Shown here: piece after piece, positions 8,423 to 15,834 of the stretch | Layout: every line of letters begins with the position of its first letter | Numbering within the stretch: the first letter of the stretch is position 1 | NCBI RefSeq assembly: GCF_020217425.1 | Contig: NZ_CP084090.1 | Location: 2,418,001-2,482,000, forward strand | Source: Halomicrobium urmianum | GTDB lineage: Archaea; Halobacteriota; Halobacteria; Halobacteriales; Haloarculaceae | Direction: 5' to 3' | DNA length: 64,000 nucleotides | Program-made: the position numbers and the translations under genes | The notes under the pieces: generated by a model | Databases searched by the model: none | What the model saw: only the letters and a program-made list of their open reading frames with translations | Told to the model about the DNA's origin: nothing

Positions 8423-8504
8423 ATAGTAGAAATTAAACGCAATGACCGGCTCGAAGGACACCTGGGCCGCCCTTCGACGCGTGGATAGTTTCAATTTCTA
8501 CTAT
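8423..8504. repeat. Nested inverted repeats in the thermosome-amidohydrolase spacer
   Basis: The outer arms are ATAGTAGAAATTAAAC (8423-8438) and its complement at 8488-8504, with one bulged base. The innermost 12 bp of each arm (8423-8434 and 8493-8504) match perfectly. A second perfect inverted repeat, TCGAAGG / CCTTCGA (8451-8457 and 8471-8477), is nested inside. The arms are AT-rich in a GC-rich spacer of about 365 bp (8260-8624) whose remainder holds only promoters. It could fold as a cruciform or a small RNA, or be a remnant of a mobile element. Confidence 0.65.
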
Positions 8505-8624
8505 ACTGTGTGCTCTGTTGCTCCGGTCGGAAAGTGTGGCGGGCGCGTGAAAACGCGTCGGAGCGGCGGAACGACTGCCGTCCTGCCGATGGTTTAATAC
8601 CGGGAACCGACATTGCCCACCACA

Positions 8625-9434
8625 ATGCTGGAGTTGGAACACGGGTTCCGCGTGGTCGACGTCCACGCCCGCCTGGAGCCCGACGAGGAGCGCCGGCCCC
8701 GCGAGGGCATCGGGGACCCGGAGGGGCTCGAACGCGAGATGCACCAGGCCGGGGTGGTCCGCGCCGTCGCCGCCCCCGGTCAGCGCGACGACGGCTACCT
8801 CAAGGCCAACAACGCGGTCGCGCGGATGAGCGTCGGCCGTCCCCTCGTCGCCTTCGCGCGCATCAACGGCGCTCGCAATCCAGGCGAGAGCGCGGGCTCG
8901 CGCCTCCGGAACCTCGCCGCCTCCCGGAAAGGACACCACACCTCGCCAGAGGACGTCGAGCAGTACGCCTACGACGACCGCTTCGCCGGCTTCACTCTCC
9001 ACCCCGCGAAGGACGGCCTCCCCGACGACGAGGTCCTCGACGAACTCTCCGAGACGGGTAAGCCGCTGCTGGTCCACGGCGGCACGACGTTCCCGCCCGA
9101 GGCCGTCGAGCGGGCCCTGCTCGACCACGACTTCCCCGTGATCATCGGTCACTTCGGCGCCCACCCGCTCCAGCGCGACCTCATGCACGAGGCCATCGAC
9201 CTGCTGGACCGCCACGACGACTGCTACCTCGACACCAGCACCGTCCGTTACCGCGACCCGCTGGAGCGAGCGATCATGGAACACCCCGACCGCGTCCTCT
9301 TCGGATCCGGCGCACCCTCCGTCCACCCCAACGTCGCCGTCATGGAGATTCTCACCCTCGACGTCCCCGAGGACGCCATGAAGAAGGTCTTCTCGAAGAA
9401 CCCCGGGCGCGTCGTCGAGGAGCTGGCGCCCTGA
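8625..9434 (+). CDS. Amidohydrolase family protein (TIM-barrel metal-dependent hydrolase)
   Basis: The 269-residue protein looks like an amidohydrolase_2 family member. It has an N-terminal VVDVHARL (DxH metal-binding strand), FTLHPAKD, PLLVHGGTTF, PVIIGHFG with a conserved His, DTSTVRY, and a terminal strand RVLFGSGAPS followed by KKVFSKNPGRVV, the usual ending of this family. The substrate is unknown; relatives include decarboxylases and lactonases. ATG 8625 was chosen over an upstream in-frame TTG (8613) because TTTAATA (8593-8599) sits at leaderless TATA distance. No operon partner is evident. Confidence 0.8.
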   Translation: MLELEHGFRVVDVHARLEPDEERRPREGIGDPEGLEREMHQAGVVRAVAAPGQRDDGYLKANNAVARMSVGRPLVAFARINGARNPGESAGSRLRNLAASRKGHHTSPEDVEQYAYDDRFAGFTLHPAKDGLPDDEVLDELSETGKPLLVHGGTTFPPEAVERALLDHDFPVIIGHFGAHPLQRDLMHEAIDLLDRHDDCYLDTSTVRYRDPLERAIMEHPDRVLFGSGAPSVHPNVAVMEILTLDVPEDAMKKVFSKNPGRVVEELAP

Positions 9435-9504
9435 GGGCGCGGTCGAGCATACCGATCGCCGGAGGCGAGCGGTTTCACTTCTCGCGAGGGAGCGCAGCGA
9501 CCGA

Positions 9505-9540
9505 GCGAGAAGGCCGTTTTTCGCCCACGTTTTTGTGAGG
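9505..9540 (+). terminator. Probable T-rich terminator after the amidohydrolase gene
   Basis: Two runs of five Ts within GC-rich flanks, CCGTTTTTCG (about 9513-9522) and CGTTTTTGTG (about 9529-9538), follow the stop codon by 80-100 nt on the plus strand. U-rich tracts of this type terminate transcription in haloarchaea. The rest of the spacer to 9647 contains no gene that I can support. Confidence 0.4.
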
Positions 9541-9647
9541 GGGGTCGGCGCTGGCGACCATCCGAAGTAACTCTGGGGCCAGCCTGTGCGGCCTTTCTTA
9601 AGCGACTGGCCGAGCGGCGTAGCCCGTCGAAGGCGGCGTCGCGGCAG

Positions 9648-10547
9648 TCAGCGCTCGTCGTAGACGGCGACGGCGCGGTCGGCGCGCGTCGACCGGCCGT
9701 TGGGGTTGCGCCGCCAGCTGCGGTCCCTGAACCGGGCGACCAGCCCGTCCTTGCTGCCCGCGGCGATCTGGCCGGTGACCGAGCGGCCGGTTCCGAGCCA
9801 CTCGGAGGGGTCGGAGTCGCCGGCGAGGACGCCGCGCAGCCCCTCGACGGCGTCCCGGCCGGCCGATCCGAGGACGCGCCCGACGACGGTCGGACGGAGG
9901 CCGTAGTTCTTCACGAGCCGGTAGGACAGCGAGCGGTACTTCGGCCCCCACTCCGTCTCCCGGACGCCGCCGTCGGCCCCGTACTCGCGGCGGACGCTCA
10001 TGTCGCTGTTCCAGGCCACGTCGTGGCCGGCGCCGGCGAGGCGGTGGGCCAGGTCGCGGGCGCCGGCGTCGAGGTACTCGTCGAACCCGTCCATCGCCTC
10101 CAGGACGGATCGCTCGAAGGCGACGTTACCGGGGTTGAAGAAGGACACGTCGCGCCCGACGACGGTGGCGTTCTCGGCGGATTCGGTCGTCATCCCGGCC
10201 GCGAGCTGCTCGTGAGTCGGTCCAGTAACGACGGCCGCGTCGCCGATGCCGTCGGTCACGGCGTCGAACCAGCTCGCCTCGACGGTGTACGAACGGTCCA
10301 GCAGCGCCACGACGTCGCCGTCCGCGCGGTCGATGCCGGCGTTGCGGGCCGCGCTGGTGGACCGATCGGAGATCTCGACGAGTACGTCGACGTCGCTGCG
10401 CTCCCGCACCATGCCCGTGGTGCCGTCCGACGACGGACCGTTGACAACGACCGTCTCGGCGTCGGGGACGTGGTCGGCGAGCGCGTCGAGACAGCGCGCC
10501 AGCTCCTCCCGACCGTTCAGCGTCGGGACGACCACGGACACTTCCAT
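9648..10547 (-). CDS. Glycosyltransferase family 2 (GT-A fold)
   Basis: The 299-residue cytoplasmic protein starts with the GT2 signature MEVSVVVPTLNGREEL and has the nucleotide-sugar domain over about residues 1-200, including TSAARNAGIDRADGDVVALLD. Where classical GT2 enzymes have a DxD metal motif the sequence reads LLDRS, so the second acidic residue is missing. FFNPGNVAFERSV and the ARDLAHRLAGAGH segment resemble the acceptor region. No membrane anchor is seen. The methyltransferase gene follows upstream on the same strand, so the two may act on one glycan or lipid (inference). Haloarchaeal GT2 proteins often serve S-layer glycosylation. Confidence 0.85.
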   Translation of the reverse strand: MEVSVVVPTLNGREELARCLDALADHVPDAETVVVNGPSSDGTTGMVRERSDVDVLVEISDRSTSAARNAGIDRADGDVVALLDRSYTVEASWFDAVTDGIGDAAVVTGPTHEQLAAGMTTESAENATVVGRDVSFFNPGNVAFERSVLEAMDGFDEYLDAGARDLAHRLAGAGHDVAWNSDMSVRREYGADGGVRETEWGPKYRSLSYRLVKNYGLRPTVVGRVLGSAGRDAVEGLRGVLAGDSDPSEWLGTGRSVTGQIAAGSKDGLVARFRDRSWRRNPNGRSTRADRAVAVYDER

Positions 10548-10625
10548 ACCCCCCAGTAGTCGTCCGGAGGGGTATAAAACTCGTGCACTGTCTCGCCGAA
10601 ATCCGAGCGTACTCGGCGCCGGCGG

Positions 10626-11330
10626 TCAGACGCGCGCGTCCCAGTAGGAGACGGAGGCCAGCGGGTCGCCCACGGGGCTGGCCCCGATGGCGGTGTCGAT
10701 CGACCGGAATCCGGCGGCCAGGCTACCCGGAATCTTTCGGTAGAAGCCGTAGGGCAGGACGAAGTCGTGTTCGTCGCCGGCCAGCTCCAGGTCGGCCCCG
10801 TCGAGCAGGCGGTCGACCTCCCAGCGGGAGTACAGCCGCGACCCCATTGGGAGCGCCCAGTTGTACAGCGAGCGCGTCGAGAACCGATTGAAGGTGTCGA
10901 AGAAGACCTGTTTCTTCGAGACGCGACGCATCTCCGCCAGGAAGGCCGCGGGCGTGTCCGCGAGGTGGAAAAAGCGCATCGCGACGACGGCGTCGAAGTG
11001 ATCGTCGGGGAACGGCAGGCGGGCGGCGTCGCCGCGCATGAACTCGACGCTGTCGGACAGGCCGGCCGAGCGGGCCTTCTCGCGGCCCTGCTGGAGCATC
11101 GGACCCGAGATGTCCAGCCCGACGACGTCCGCGCCCCGGTCGGCGAGCATGACGGTGAACCGGCCGGTCCCGCAGGCCACCTCAAGCACCGACTTCCCGT
11201 CGACGGGGCCGATGGCGTCGAGGACCGCCTCCTTCTCACGGCGATCGATCAGCTGTCCGCCCCGGGAGAACCGCTTCGCCTCGTACTCTTGGGCGACGTC
11301 GTCGGCCTGGTACCACTCCTGCCCTTTCAC
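10626..11330 (-). CDS. Class I SAM-dependent methyltransferase
   Basis: The 234-residue protein has the Rossmann methyltransferase fold. Motif I is VLEVACGTGRF (48-58), an acidic residue follows at the end of strand 2 (VVGLDIS), and FPDDHFDAVVAMRFFHL corresponds to motifs II and III, as in UbiE/COQ5-like enzymes. The acceptor substrate is unknown. The gene is transcribed in the same direction as the glycosyltransferase, separated by 78 bp with a possible internal promoter. ATG 11330 is the only good start, preceded by an AT-richer spacer. Confidence 0.85.
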   Translation of the reverse strand: MKGQEWYQADDVAQEYEAKRFSRGGQLIDRREKEAVLDAIGPVDGKSVLEVACGTGRFTVMLADRGADVVGLDISGPMLQQGREKARSAGLSDSVEFMRGDAARLPFPDDHFDAVVAMRFFHLADTPAAFLAEMRRVSKKQVFFDTFNRFSTRSLYNWALPMGSRLYSRWEVDRLLDGADLELAGDEHDFVLPYGFYRKIPGSLAAGFRSIDTAIGASPVGDPLASVSYWDARV

Positions 11331-11423
11331 GCTCCAACTGTTGGAAACCCGGGGATTAAAACGATACTGCTTTCCCCGGCGGAAATCGGCGTTCGGGGCC
11401 GGGTGGCGGGTCCGCCCCGTTCC

Positions 11424-11819
11424 TCAAGACGTGACTACGCGGTCGGGTTCGATGGCCACGATCACGCGCGGGTTCTCGTCCTCGTTGGGATACTCGTCGA
11501 CGTCCAGATAGCGCCGGGCCAGTTCGTCGATGTGTTCCTCGGCCCCCTCTTCGCGCAGCTCGACGACCTCGCCCCGCACCGAGAGGAACCGGTAGGGGTC
11601 GTCCGGGTCGGTCATGCTGAGTCCGACCCGCGGATCCTCCGAGAAGAACCGCTCCTTGGCCCGGCCGCGGACGGTGTTGACGAGGACGTGGCCGGCCTCG
11701 TCGTCGTAGTCGACCCAGACGGGCGTCACGTGGGGCGCGCCGTCCGGGGGCATCGCCGCGACGTGCGCGAACGTCTTCTTCTCGAACAGTTCGTGAAACT
11801 CCTCCGGGATGGACGCCAT
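11424..11819 (-). CDS. PPOX-class (F420-/FMN-binding split-barrel) oxidoreductase
   Basis: This is a 131-residue single-domain split barrel of the pyridoxamine 5'-phosphate oxidase-like superfamily. It shows the family pattern FAHVAAMPPDGAPHVTPVWV near the N-terminus, then the strand HVLVNTVRGRAKERF and the segment PRVGLSMTDPDDPYRFLSVRGEV that lines the flavin site. Actinobacterial and archaeal members of this length usually use F420 and are annotated as F420-dependent. Haloarchaea make F420, so this is plausible but not proven. The substrate is unknown. It faces an HTH gene across a 139-bp AT-rich spacer. Confidence 0.8.
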   Translation of the reverse strand: MASIPEEFHELFEKKTFAHVAAMPPDGAPHVTPVWVDYDDEAGHVLVNTVRGRAKERFFSEDPRVGLSMTDPDDPYRFLSVRGEVVELREEGAEEHIDELARRYLDVDEYPNEDENPRVIVAIEPDRVVTS

Positions 11820-11899
11820 ACACGCGCTTGGGGCGCGACACTGAAGAAATCGGTACCCAGATCAGGATATAAGGGTACATTATACAGACTTGAGAATCC

Positions 11900-11922
11900 C
11901 TATTGTATGGTCTTCCATATAG
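11900..11922. promoter_or_regulatory. Imperfect inverted repeat between PPOX and HTH genes
   Basis: CTATTGTATGG (11900-11910) and CCATATAG (11915-11922) form an imperfect dyad around TCTT, inside an AT-rich divergent spacer that also has a TTATAC at about 11880. It could be an operator for the adjacent HTH protein. The dyad is short and the call is tentative. Confidence 0.3.
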
Positions 11923-11958
11923 CCAAGTTTTACCATCAGTGGTCGGGCACCGCCTCGT

Positions 11959-12228
11959 ATGAGCACGACGAGCGAGGAAGCCAAGCCGTCCGCGTTCGCG
12001 GAACCGGAGTTCCGCGAACGGCTCCGCGAGCTCCCGCCGAGCGCGAAGCTCGTGGCCAAGGTACTGGAGAGCGACGCGCCCCTCTCCCAGAGCCAGCTGG
12101 TCGACCAGTCGCTGCTGCCCGACCGGACCGTCCGGTACGCGCTGAACCGCCTGGAGGAGTCCGACCTGGTCGACTCCCGGTACAGCTTCACGGACGCGCG
12201 CAAGCAGGTGTACTACCTGACCGATTGA
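11959..12228 (+). CDS. Small winged-helix (MarR-like) transcriptional regulator
   Basis: The 89-residue protein is a stand-alone winged helix. LPPSAKLVAKVLESDAP forms helix 1, LSQSQLVDQSLLPDRTVRYALNRLEESDLV gives the helix-turn-helix, and the wing is SRYSFTDARKQVYYLTD. No ligand domain is present. Such mini-regulators are abundant in haloarchaea. The divergent PPOX gene and its imperfect dyad are possible targets (inference). ATG 11959 gives the whole fold. Confidence 0.82.
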   Translation: MSTTSEEAKPSAFAEPEFRERLRELPPSAKLVAKVLESDAPLSQSQLVDQSLLPDRTVRYALNRLEESDLVDSRYSFTDARKQVYYLTD

Positions 12229-12369
12229 TACGGGCTGTCGTAGCCGCGTCCCGGTTCGACTGCTCGATCCCGGGCGGTCGTCCCAGTCGTGACCGACAAC
12301 AGTCCGATGCCGGGGCCGACCGACCGCAAAGTTTCAGCCTCGGAGAGGAGAAGAGATGCGCGTAACGGT

Positions 12370-13152
12370 ATGAGCGAAGACCACGCGACGATCCGACGAG
12401 TCCCCGTCGAGACCGGCTCGCCCAGCGGCGCGACGAACGCCTACCTCGTCGGGTCGGATCCGACGCTGCTGATCGATCCGGGCGCCCGGAGCGACGGCTT
12501 CGACGCCGCGCTGGCCGACCGAACGGTCGAACACGTCGCCGCGACCCACCACCACCGGGACCACGTCGGCGCTCTCGCCGACTACGCCCGCGCACACGAC
12601 GCGACAATCTGGTGCCGCGCCGGCCGCGCGGACGACTTCGCAGCGGCGACCGGCGTCGAACCGGACCGGACGTTCCGCGAGGGGACAGTGATTCCCGCCG
12701 CCGACGGAGTCGAGGCCCTGGAACTGCCTGGCCACTCCCCGGAACACGTCGGGTTCGCCACCGGCGGCGGCGTGCTCGCCGGCGACCTGGTCGTCGCCGA
12801 GGGCAGCGTCGCCGTGGCCGCCCCGGAGGGCGACCTTCGGGCCTACTGCACCTCGCTGCGGCGCCTGCACACGAGGACGCCGCCGCGGCTCTATCCGGGC
12901 CACGGACCCGCCGTCGACGACCCGCGAGCGACCTGTCGACGACTGCTCCGGCACCGCCTCGACCGGGAGGAGCGGATCCGCGCGGCCGTCGCCGGCGGCG
13001 CCGAGACGGTCGACGAGGTGCTCGCGGCGGCCTACGAGAAGGACCTGACCGGTGTGCGAGAACTGGCGCGCGCGACCGTCCGCGCCCACCTGGTGAAGCT
13101 CGCCGTCGAGGACGCCGTCGTCTGGGACGGAACGCTCGCGGAGCCCGCGTGA
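12370..13152 (+). CDS. MBL-fold metallohydrolase
   Basis: The 260-residue protein is a metallo-beta-lactamase-fold hydrolase. The signature HxHxDH is present as HHHRDH (residues 60-65), followed by LPGHSPEH, a Gly-Asp metal ligand in LAGDLVV, and LYPGHGP. A C-terminal winged-helix-like tail (about 190-260, DEVLAAAYEKDL..VRAHLVKL) is typical of the LACTB2-like subgroup. These include endoribonucleases and thioesterases, so the substrate cannot be assigned. An upstream in-frame extension exists, but ATG 12370 fits the family start. Confidence 0.85.
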   Translation: MSEDHATIRRVPVETGSPSGATNAYLVGSDPTLLIDPGARSDGFDAALADRTVEHVAATHHHRDHVGALADYARAHDATIWCRAGRADDFAAATGVEPDRTFREGTVIPAADGVEALELPGHSPEHVGFATGGGVLAGDLVVAEGSVAVAAPEGDLRAYCTSLRRLHTRTPPRLYPGHGPAVDDPRATCRRLLRHRLDREERIRAAVAGGAETVDEVLAAAYEKDLTGVRELARATVRAHLVKLAVEDAVVWDGTLAEPA

Positions 13153-13219
13153 CGGCCGGCCGGATCGATCACTCGGCCGAGGGCGCGGGGCTTTTGCGCC
13201 TCGGCGCGGAAGGGTAATC

Positions 13220-13984
13220 GTGGAATCACTGGAGGACGAACTCGCGCGCGCACACGACCTCGATGTCGCGGAACTGGCCGACGCCGTCGAGTCGATCGGG
13301 TTCGAGTGCACGCGCTGTGGCGCCTGCTGCAAAGCCGAGACGAGTTGCGGGAGCGGCGGTGACGCCGAGAGCGGCGACGCCGACGGCGACGAGGCAGAGA
13401 CCGAGCCACACACGGCGACCGTCTTCCCAGACGAGATCCGCCGGCTGCAGGACGCGGGCGACTACGACTTCCGCGACGTGGCCCGCCCGATGCCCTACGG
13501 CCTGACCGAGGGCGAGGACGGCCCCGAGGGCGAGACGTTCGAGTGGGCGCTCCAGACCGACGGCTGCGGCGACTGCGCGTTCTACGAAGAGGGAGCGACG
13601 TCGGAGACGCCACACGGAGACGGCGGCGCTGCCGGAGAGGCGGGCACGGGCGCCTGCACGGTCCACGACGACCGACCGCTGATCTGCCGGACCTATCCAT
13701 TCTCGGTGGCGCTGGGCGGGACCAGCCAGCCGATGGGCGAGGCCGTAGACGAGGAGGGCGTCGTCCGCGCGCACGAGTGCGAGGGGTTGGGCCGGGACAT
13801 CGACCGCGACGAGGCCGAGGAACTGGCCGCGGCGCTCAGGGAGCGCGCTGTCCGGGAACTGGAGGAGGCCATCGCCGTCCGGGAGAACTACGAGCCGGTA
13901 GACGTGGACGGCGACGTGGTGGTACACGATTCCGAGGGGGCGAAACGCCCCGACGGAACTCCCTTCGACGCTACTCCTCGATAA
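13220..13984 (+). CDS. YkgJ-family cysteine-cluster (putative Zn/Fe-S binding) protein
   Basis: The N-terminus carries CTRCGACC (Cys30, 33, 36, 37), the CxxCxxCC signature of the YkgJ family. Later conserved cysteines occur in DGCGDCAFY and in ACTVHDDRPLICRTYPFSV, the family's second and third clusters. At 254 residues it is longer than typical because of acidic Gly/Asp-rich insertions between the clusters (about residues 43-60 and 135-150). Function is unknown; a metal cluster is likely. It starts at GTG 13220. Its last 14 bp overlap the convergent TRAM gene. Confidence 0.85.
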   Translation: MESLEDELARAHDLDVAELADAVESIGFECTRCGACCKAETSCGSGGDAESGDADGDEAETEPHTATVFPDEIRRLQDAGDYDFRDVARPMPYGLTEGEDGPEGETFEWALQTDGCGDCAFYEEGATSETPHGDGGAAGEAGTGACTVHDDRPLICRTYPFSVALGGTSQPMGEAVDEEGVVRAHECEGLGRDIDRDEAEELAAALRERAVRELEEAIAVRENYEPVDVDGDVVVHDSEGAKRPDGTPFDATPR

Positions 13985-14387
13985 TCTCGCCGACGGCGAA
14001 GTTGGACTTGACCTCGGTGACCTCGATCTTGACCCGCTCGCCGATCTCGGCCCCGGGGACGATGATGACGTAGCCGCGCTCGACGCGCGCGATGCCGTCG
14101 CCCTGCTTGCCGATGTCCTCGACCTCGACGTACCGGATCTCCCCCTCTTCGACTGGCGGCTGGGGCTCCGAGGGCGTCCCGGAAGAACCGCTCTCGCTCT
14201 CGTCGCTCTCCCCCTCGGCGGCGATGAGCGCGACGCGATAGGTGTCGCCGGACTGTACGGACCCCGTCTCCACTTCCCGACGTGGCACCTCGACGACGTA
14301 GCGGTCGTCGTCGTCGGTGACTTCGGCGCTGAACAGACACAGGAGTTTCTCTGAGATTTCCACAGTGTAGACCTCCACTCGCGGCAT
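13971..14387 (-). CDS. TRAM-domain RNA-binding protein
   Basis: The 138-residue protein ends in a TRAM domain (about 80-138): VEDIGKQGDGIARVERGYVIIVPGAE then GERVKIEVTEVKSNFAVGEII. This OB-like module binds RNA, and stand-alone TRAM proteins of archaea act as RNA chaperones. The first 50 residues form another small beta domain, joined by a Ser/Glu-rich linker (about 57-78). The 3' end overlaps the convergent YkgJ-like gene by 14 bp, so the two mRNAs can pair there. Confidence 0.88.
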   Translation of the reverse strand: MPRVEVYTVEISEKLLCLFSAEVTDDDDRYVVEVPRREVETGSVQSGDTYRVALIAAEGESDESESGSSGTPSEPQPPVEEGEIRYVEVEDIGKQGDGIARVERGYVIIVPGAEIGERVKIEVTEVKSNFAVGEIIEE

Positions 14388-14692
14388 GCGTGGCCTCTGA
14401 TATAGTTGTTGCCGTCTCGACGGGACTGAGGCACCCGTCCGCGACCGCCCCGCTCGATTGGTTCGCGTTACTCCCAGCTAACCCGACGTTACTGCGGGGC
14501 CCGCAGTCACGTCCAGCGTTACCCGCCCGTACCAACCGCCGCGGTGAGGCGGTCCGGCGACGGGCGCGCGACCGGTGCGACGTCGGCCGCGAACGGACGG
14601 CGACGCGTCGTGCCGGCCGAAAACCGCAGGACAGGAGCGGGTTAACCGACTGTACCAAACGCACTAAGACCGAACCACCTCTACGAATTTTC
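14388..14692. other. Spacer, 305 bp, no gene
   Basis: No convincing ORF is present. A GC-rich dyad CTGCGGG-G-CCCGCAG lies near 14491-14505, and a few CGTTAC words occur around it. The 3' end carries the promoter of the small HTH gene at 14693. I see no RNA gene. Confidence 0.5.
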
Positions 14693-14938
14693 ATGAGCAC
14701 GACAGCGAACGTAACGGTCGACGCCGGACTCTCCGAGAAGCAAGCCCACATCCTCGAGTTCCTCCGCGAGAACGCGGACACGCAGACGTACTTCAAGTCC
14801 CGGCTCATCGGCGAGGAACTCGGGCTCTCGGCGAAGGAAGTCGGCACGAACATGACCGCCATCGCCGAGGGCGACTTCGACGTCGACGTCGAGAAGTGGG
14901 GCTACTCCTCGGCGACGACCTGGAAGGTCACGACCTGA
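14693..14938 (+). CDS. Small haloarchaeal winged-helix protein
   Basis: The 81-residue protein reads as a winged-helix domain: LSEKQAHILEFLRENAD (helix 1), KSRLIGEELGLSAKEVGTNMTAI (helix-turn-helix) and a wing ending YSSATTWKVTT. It resembles a short conserved haloarchaeal family of unknown function (probably the DUF7123 type; this name is from memory). No ligand domain is present. ATG 14693 was chosen because the upstream in-frame sequence back to 14390 has no coding character. Confidence 0.8.
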   Translation: MSTTANVTVDAGLSEKQAHILEFLRENADTQTYFKSRLIGEELGLSAKEVGTNMTAIAEGDFDVDVEKWGYSSATTWKVTT

Positions 14939-14951
14939 TTCCCCCTATCTT

Positions 14952-15051
14952 CCCCCCTGCGACGACCTCCCATCGTCGCCCGGGCCTCCACGGCGCGCTC
15001 CCCCCCTGCGCTCCCCTGCGGTAGCGTCCACTTCGCGTTCTCCCCCCTGCG
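14952..15051. repeat. Three copies of CCCCCCTGCG in a spacer
   Basis: The decamer CCCCCCTGCG occurs at 14952-14961, 15001-15010 and 15042-15051, in the 254-bp gap between two convergent regulator genes. A partial CCCCTGCG adjoins the second copy. On the minus strand these read CGCAGGGGGG. No gene is visible in the gap. Confidence 0.55.
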
Positions 15052-15192
15052 ACAGGCGTCGCCCCCGCCCGTCGCTGTCGGGCTCTCCTCACACGTCCCT
15101 CAGCGGCGCGACTCCGCGCCGGTCGCGCGAACCGCCGGTTCTTCGACCACGCGAACGGGCGACGGAATCCGAGAACTGACCGCGGACCCCGA

Positions 15193-15795
15193 TCAGGGGT
15201 CGTAGGAAACGAGGTCGGCGGACTCGCGCGCGAGCGCGGCCGCCTCGTCGCCGAAGGAGTCGGCGTACCTGAGCACGAGCACCAGCAGCGTCTCCGGGAC
15301 GGCGACGGTGTAGTCCTCGCGGTCGAGCAGCCCGGCCTCCTCCAACTCGGCGGCGTACTTGCTGACGGTCGGGCGGGAGACATCGACGCGATCGGCGAGG
15401 TCGCCGGCGGACAGCGTCGGATCCCGAAGCAGGGCCACGAGCATGCCTCGCGGCGTCTCCCGGCGGAGGTACCCCAGCGCCACCTTCTCGCGCTCGGTGA
15501 ACTCGCCGGCCAGGAAGAAGCGCCGGTAGTCGCCGTCACGGCGACTCTCGACGGTGTCCTCGCCCTCGAGTTCGCGGAGGTGGTGCTGGGTCTCGCCGGT
15601 TCCCAGTTGCAGGTCGTCGCGGATCTTCGAGAAGTGCGCGCCGGGCGTCGTCGAAACGTACCCGGCGATCGCGCTTCGGGCGTCGCTGTCGCTGTCGTCG
15701 GACGAGAAGCGTACGAGCGGGCTCGACGCGCCCAGGGCGGCGAACCGCCGGAGCGTCGCCCGCTTCGACTCGTCGACCCCACCGTCACCAGCCAT
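15193..15795 (-). CDS. Two-domain winged-helix transcriptional regulator
   Basis: The 200-residue cytoplasmic protein contains two winged-helix units. The first is about residues 40-100 (ARSAIAGYVSTTPGAHFSKI, QHHLRELEGEDTV, YRRFFLAGEF). The second is about 105-165 (REKVALGYLRRETPRG, SAGDLADRVDVSRPTVSKYAAELEEAGLL). A helical tail (PETLLVLVLRYADSFGDEAA) probably dimerises. This architecture is common among haloarchaeal regulators such as GlpR- or TrmB-adjacent wHTH proteins. The target is unknown; it is convergent with the small wHTH gene. Confidence 0.82.
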   Translation of the reverse strand: MAGDGGVDESKRATLRRFAALGASSPLVRFSSDDSDSDARSAIAGYVSTTPGAHFSKIRDDLQLGTGETQHHLRELEGEDTVESRRDGDYRRFFLAGEFTEREKVALGYLRRETPRGMLVALLRDPTLSAGDLADRVDVSRPTVSKYAAELEEAGLLDREDYTVAVPETLLVLVLRYADSFGDEAAALARESADLVSYDP

Positions 15796-15834
15796 CGTTG
15801 CGTTATACGGGGACCAGTAATTTAACCGCTTCGC

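Noticed and set aside
8421-8508. AT-rich arms with GTTTCAATTTC considered as a lone CRISPR repeat
   Set aside because: Only one inverted pair exists, with no direct repetition or spacers. An inverted-repeat element or RNA fits better.
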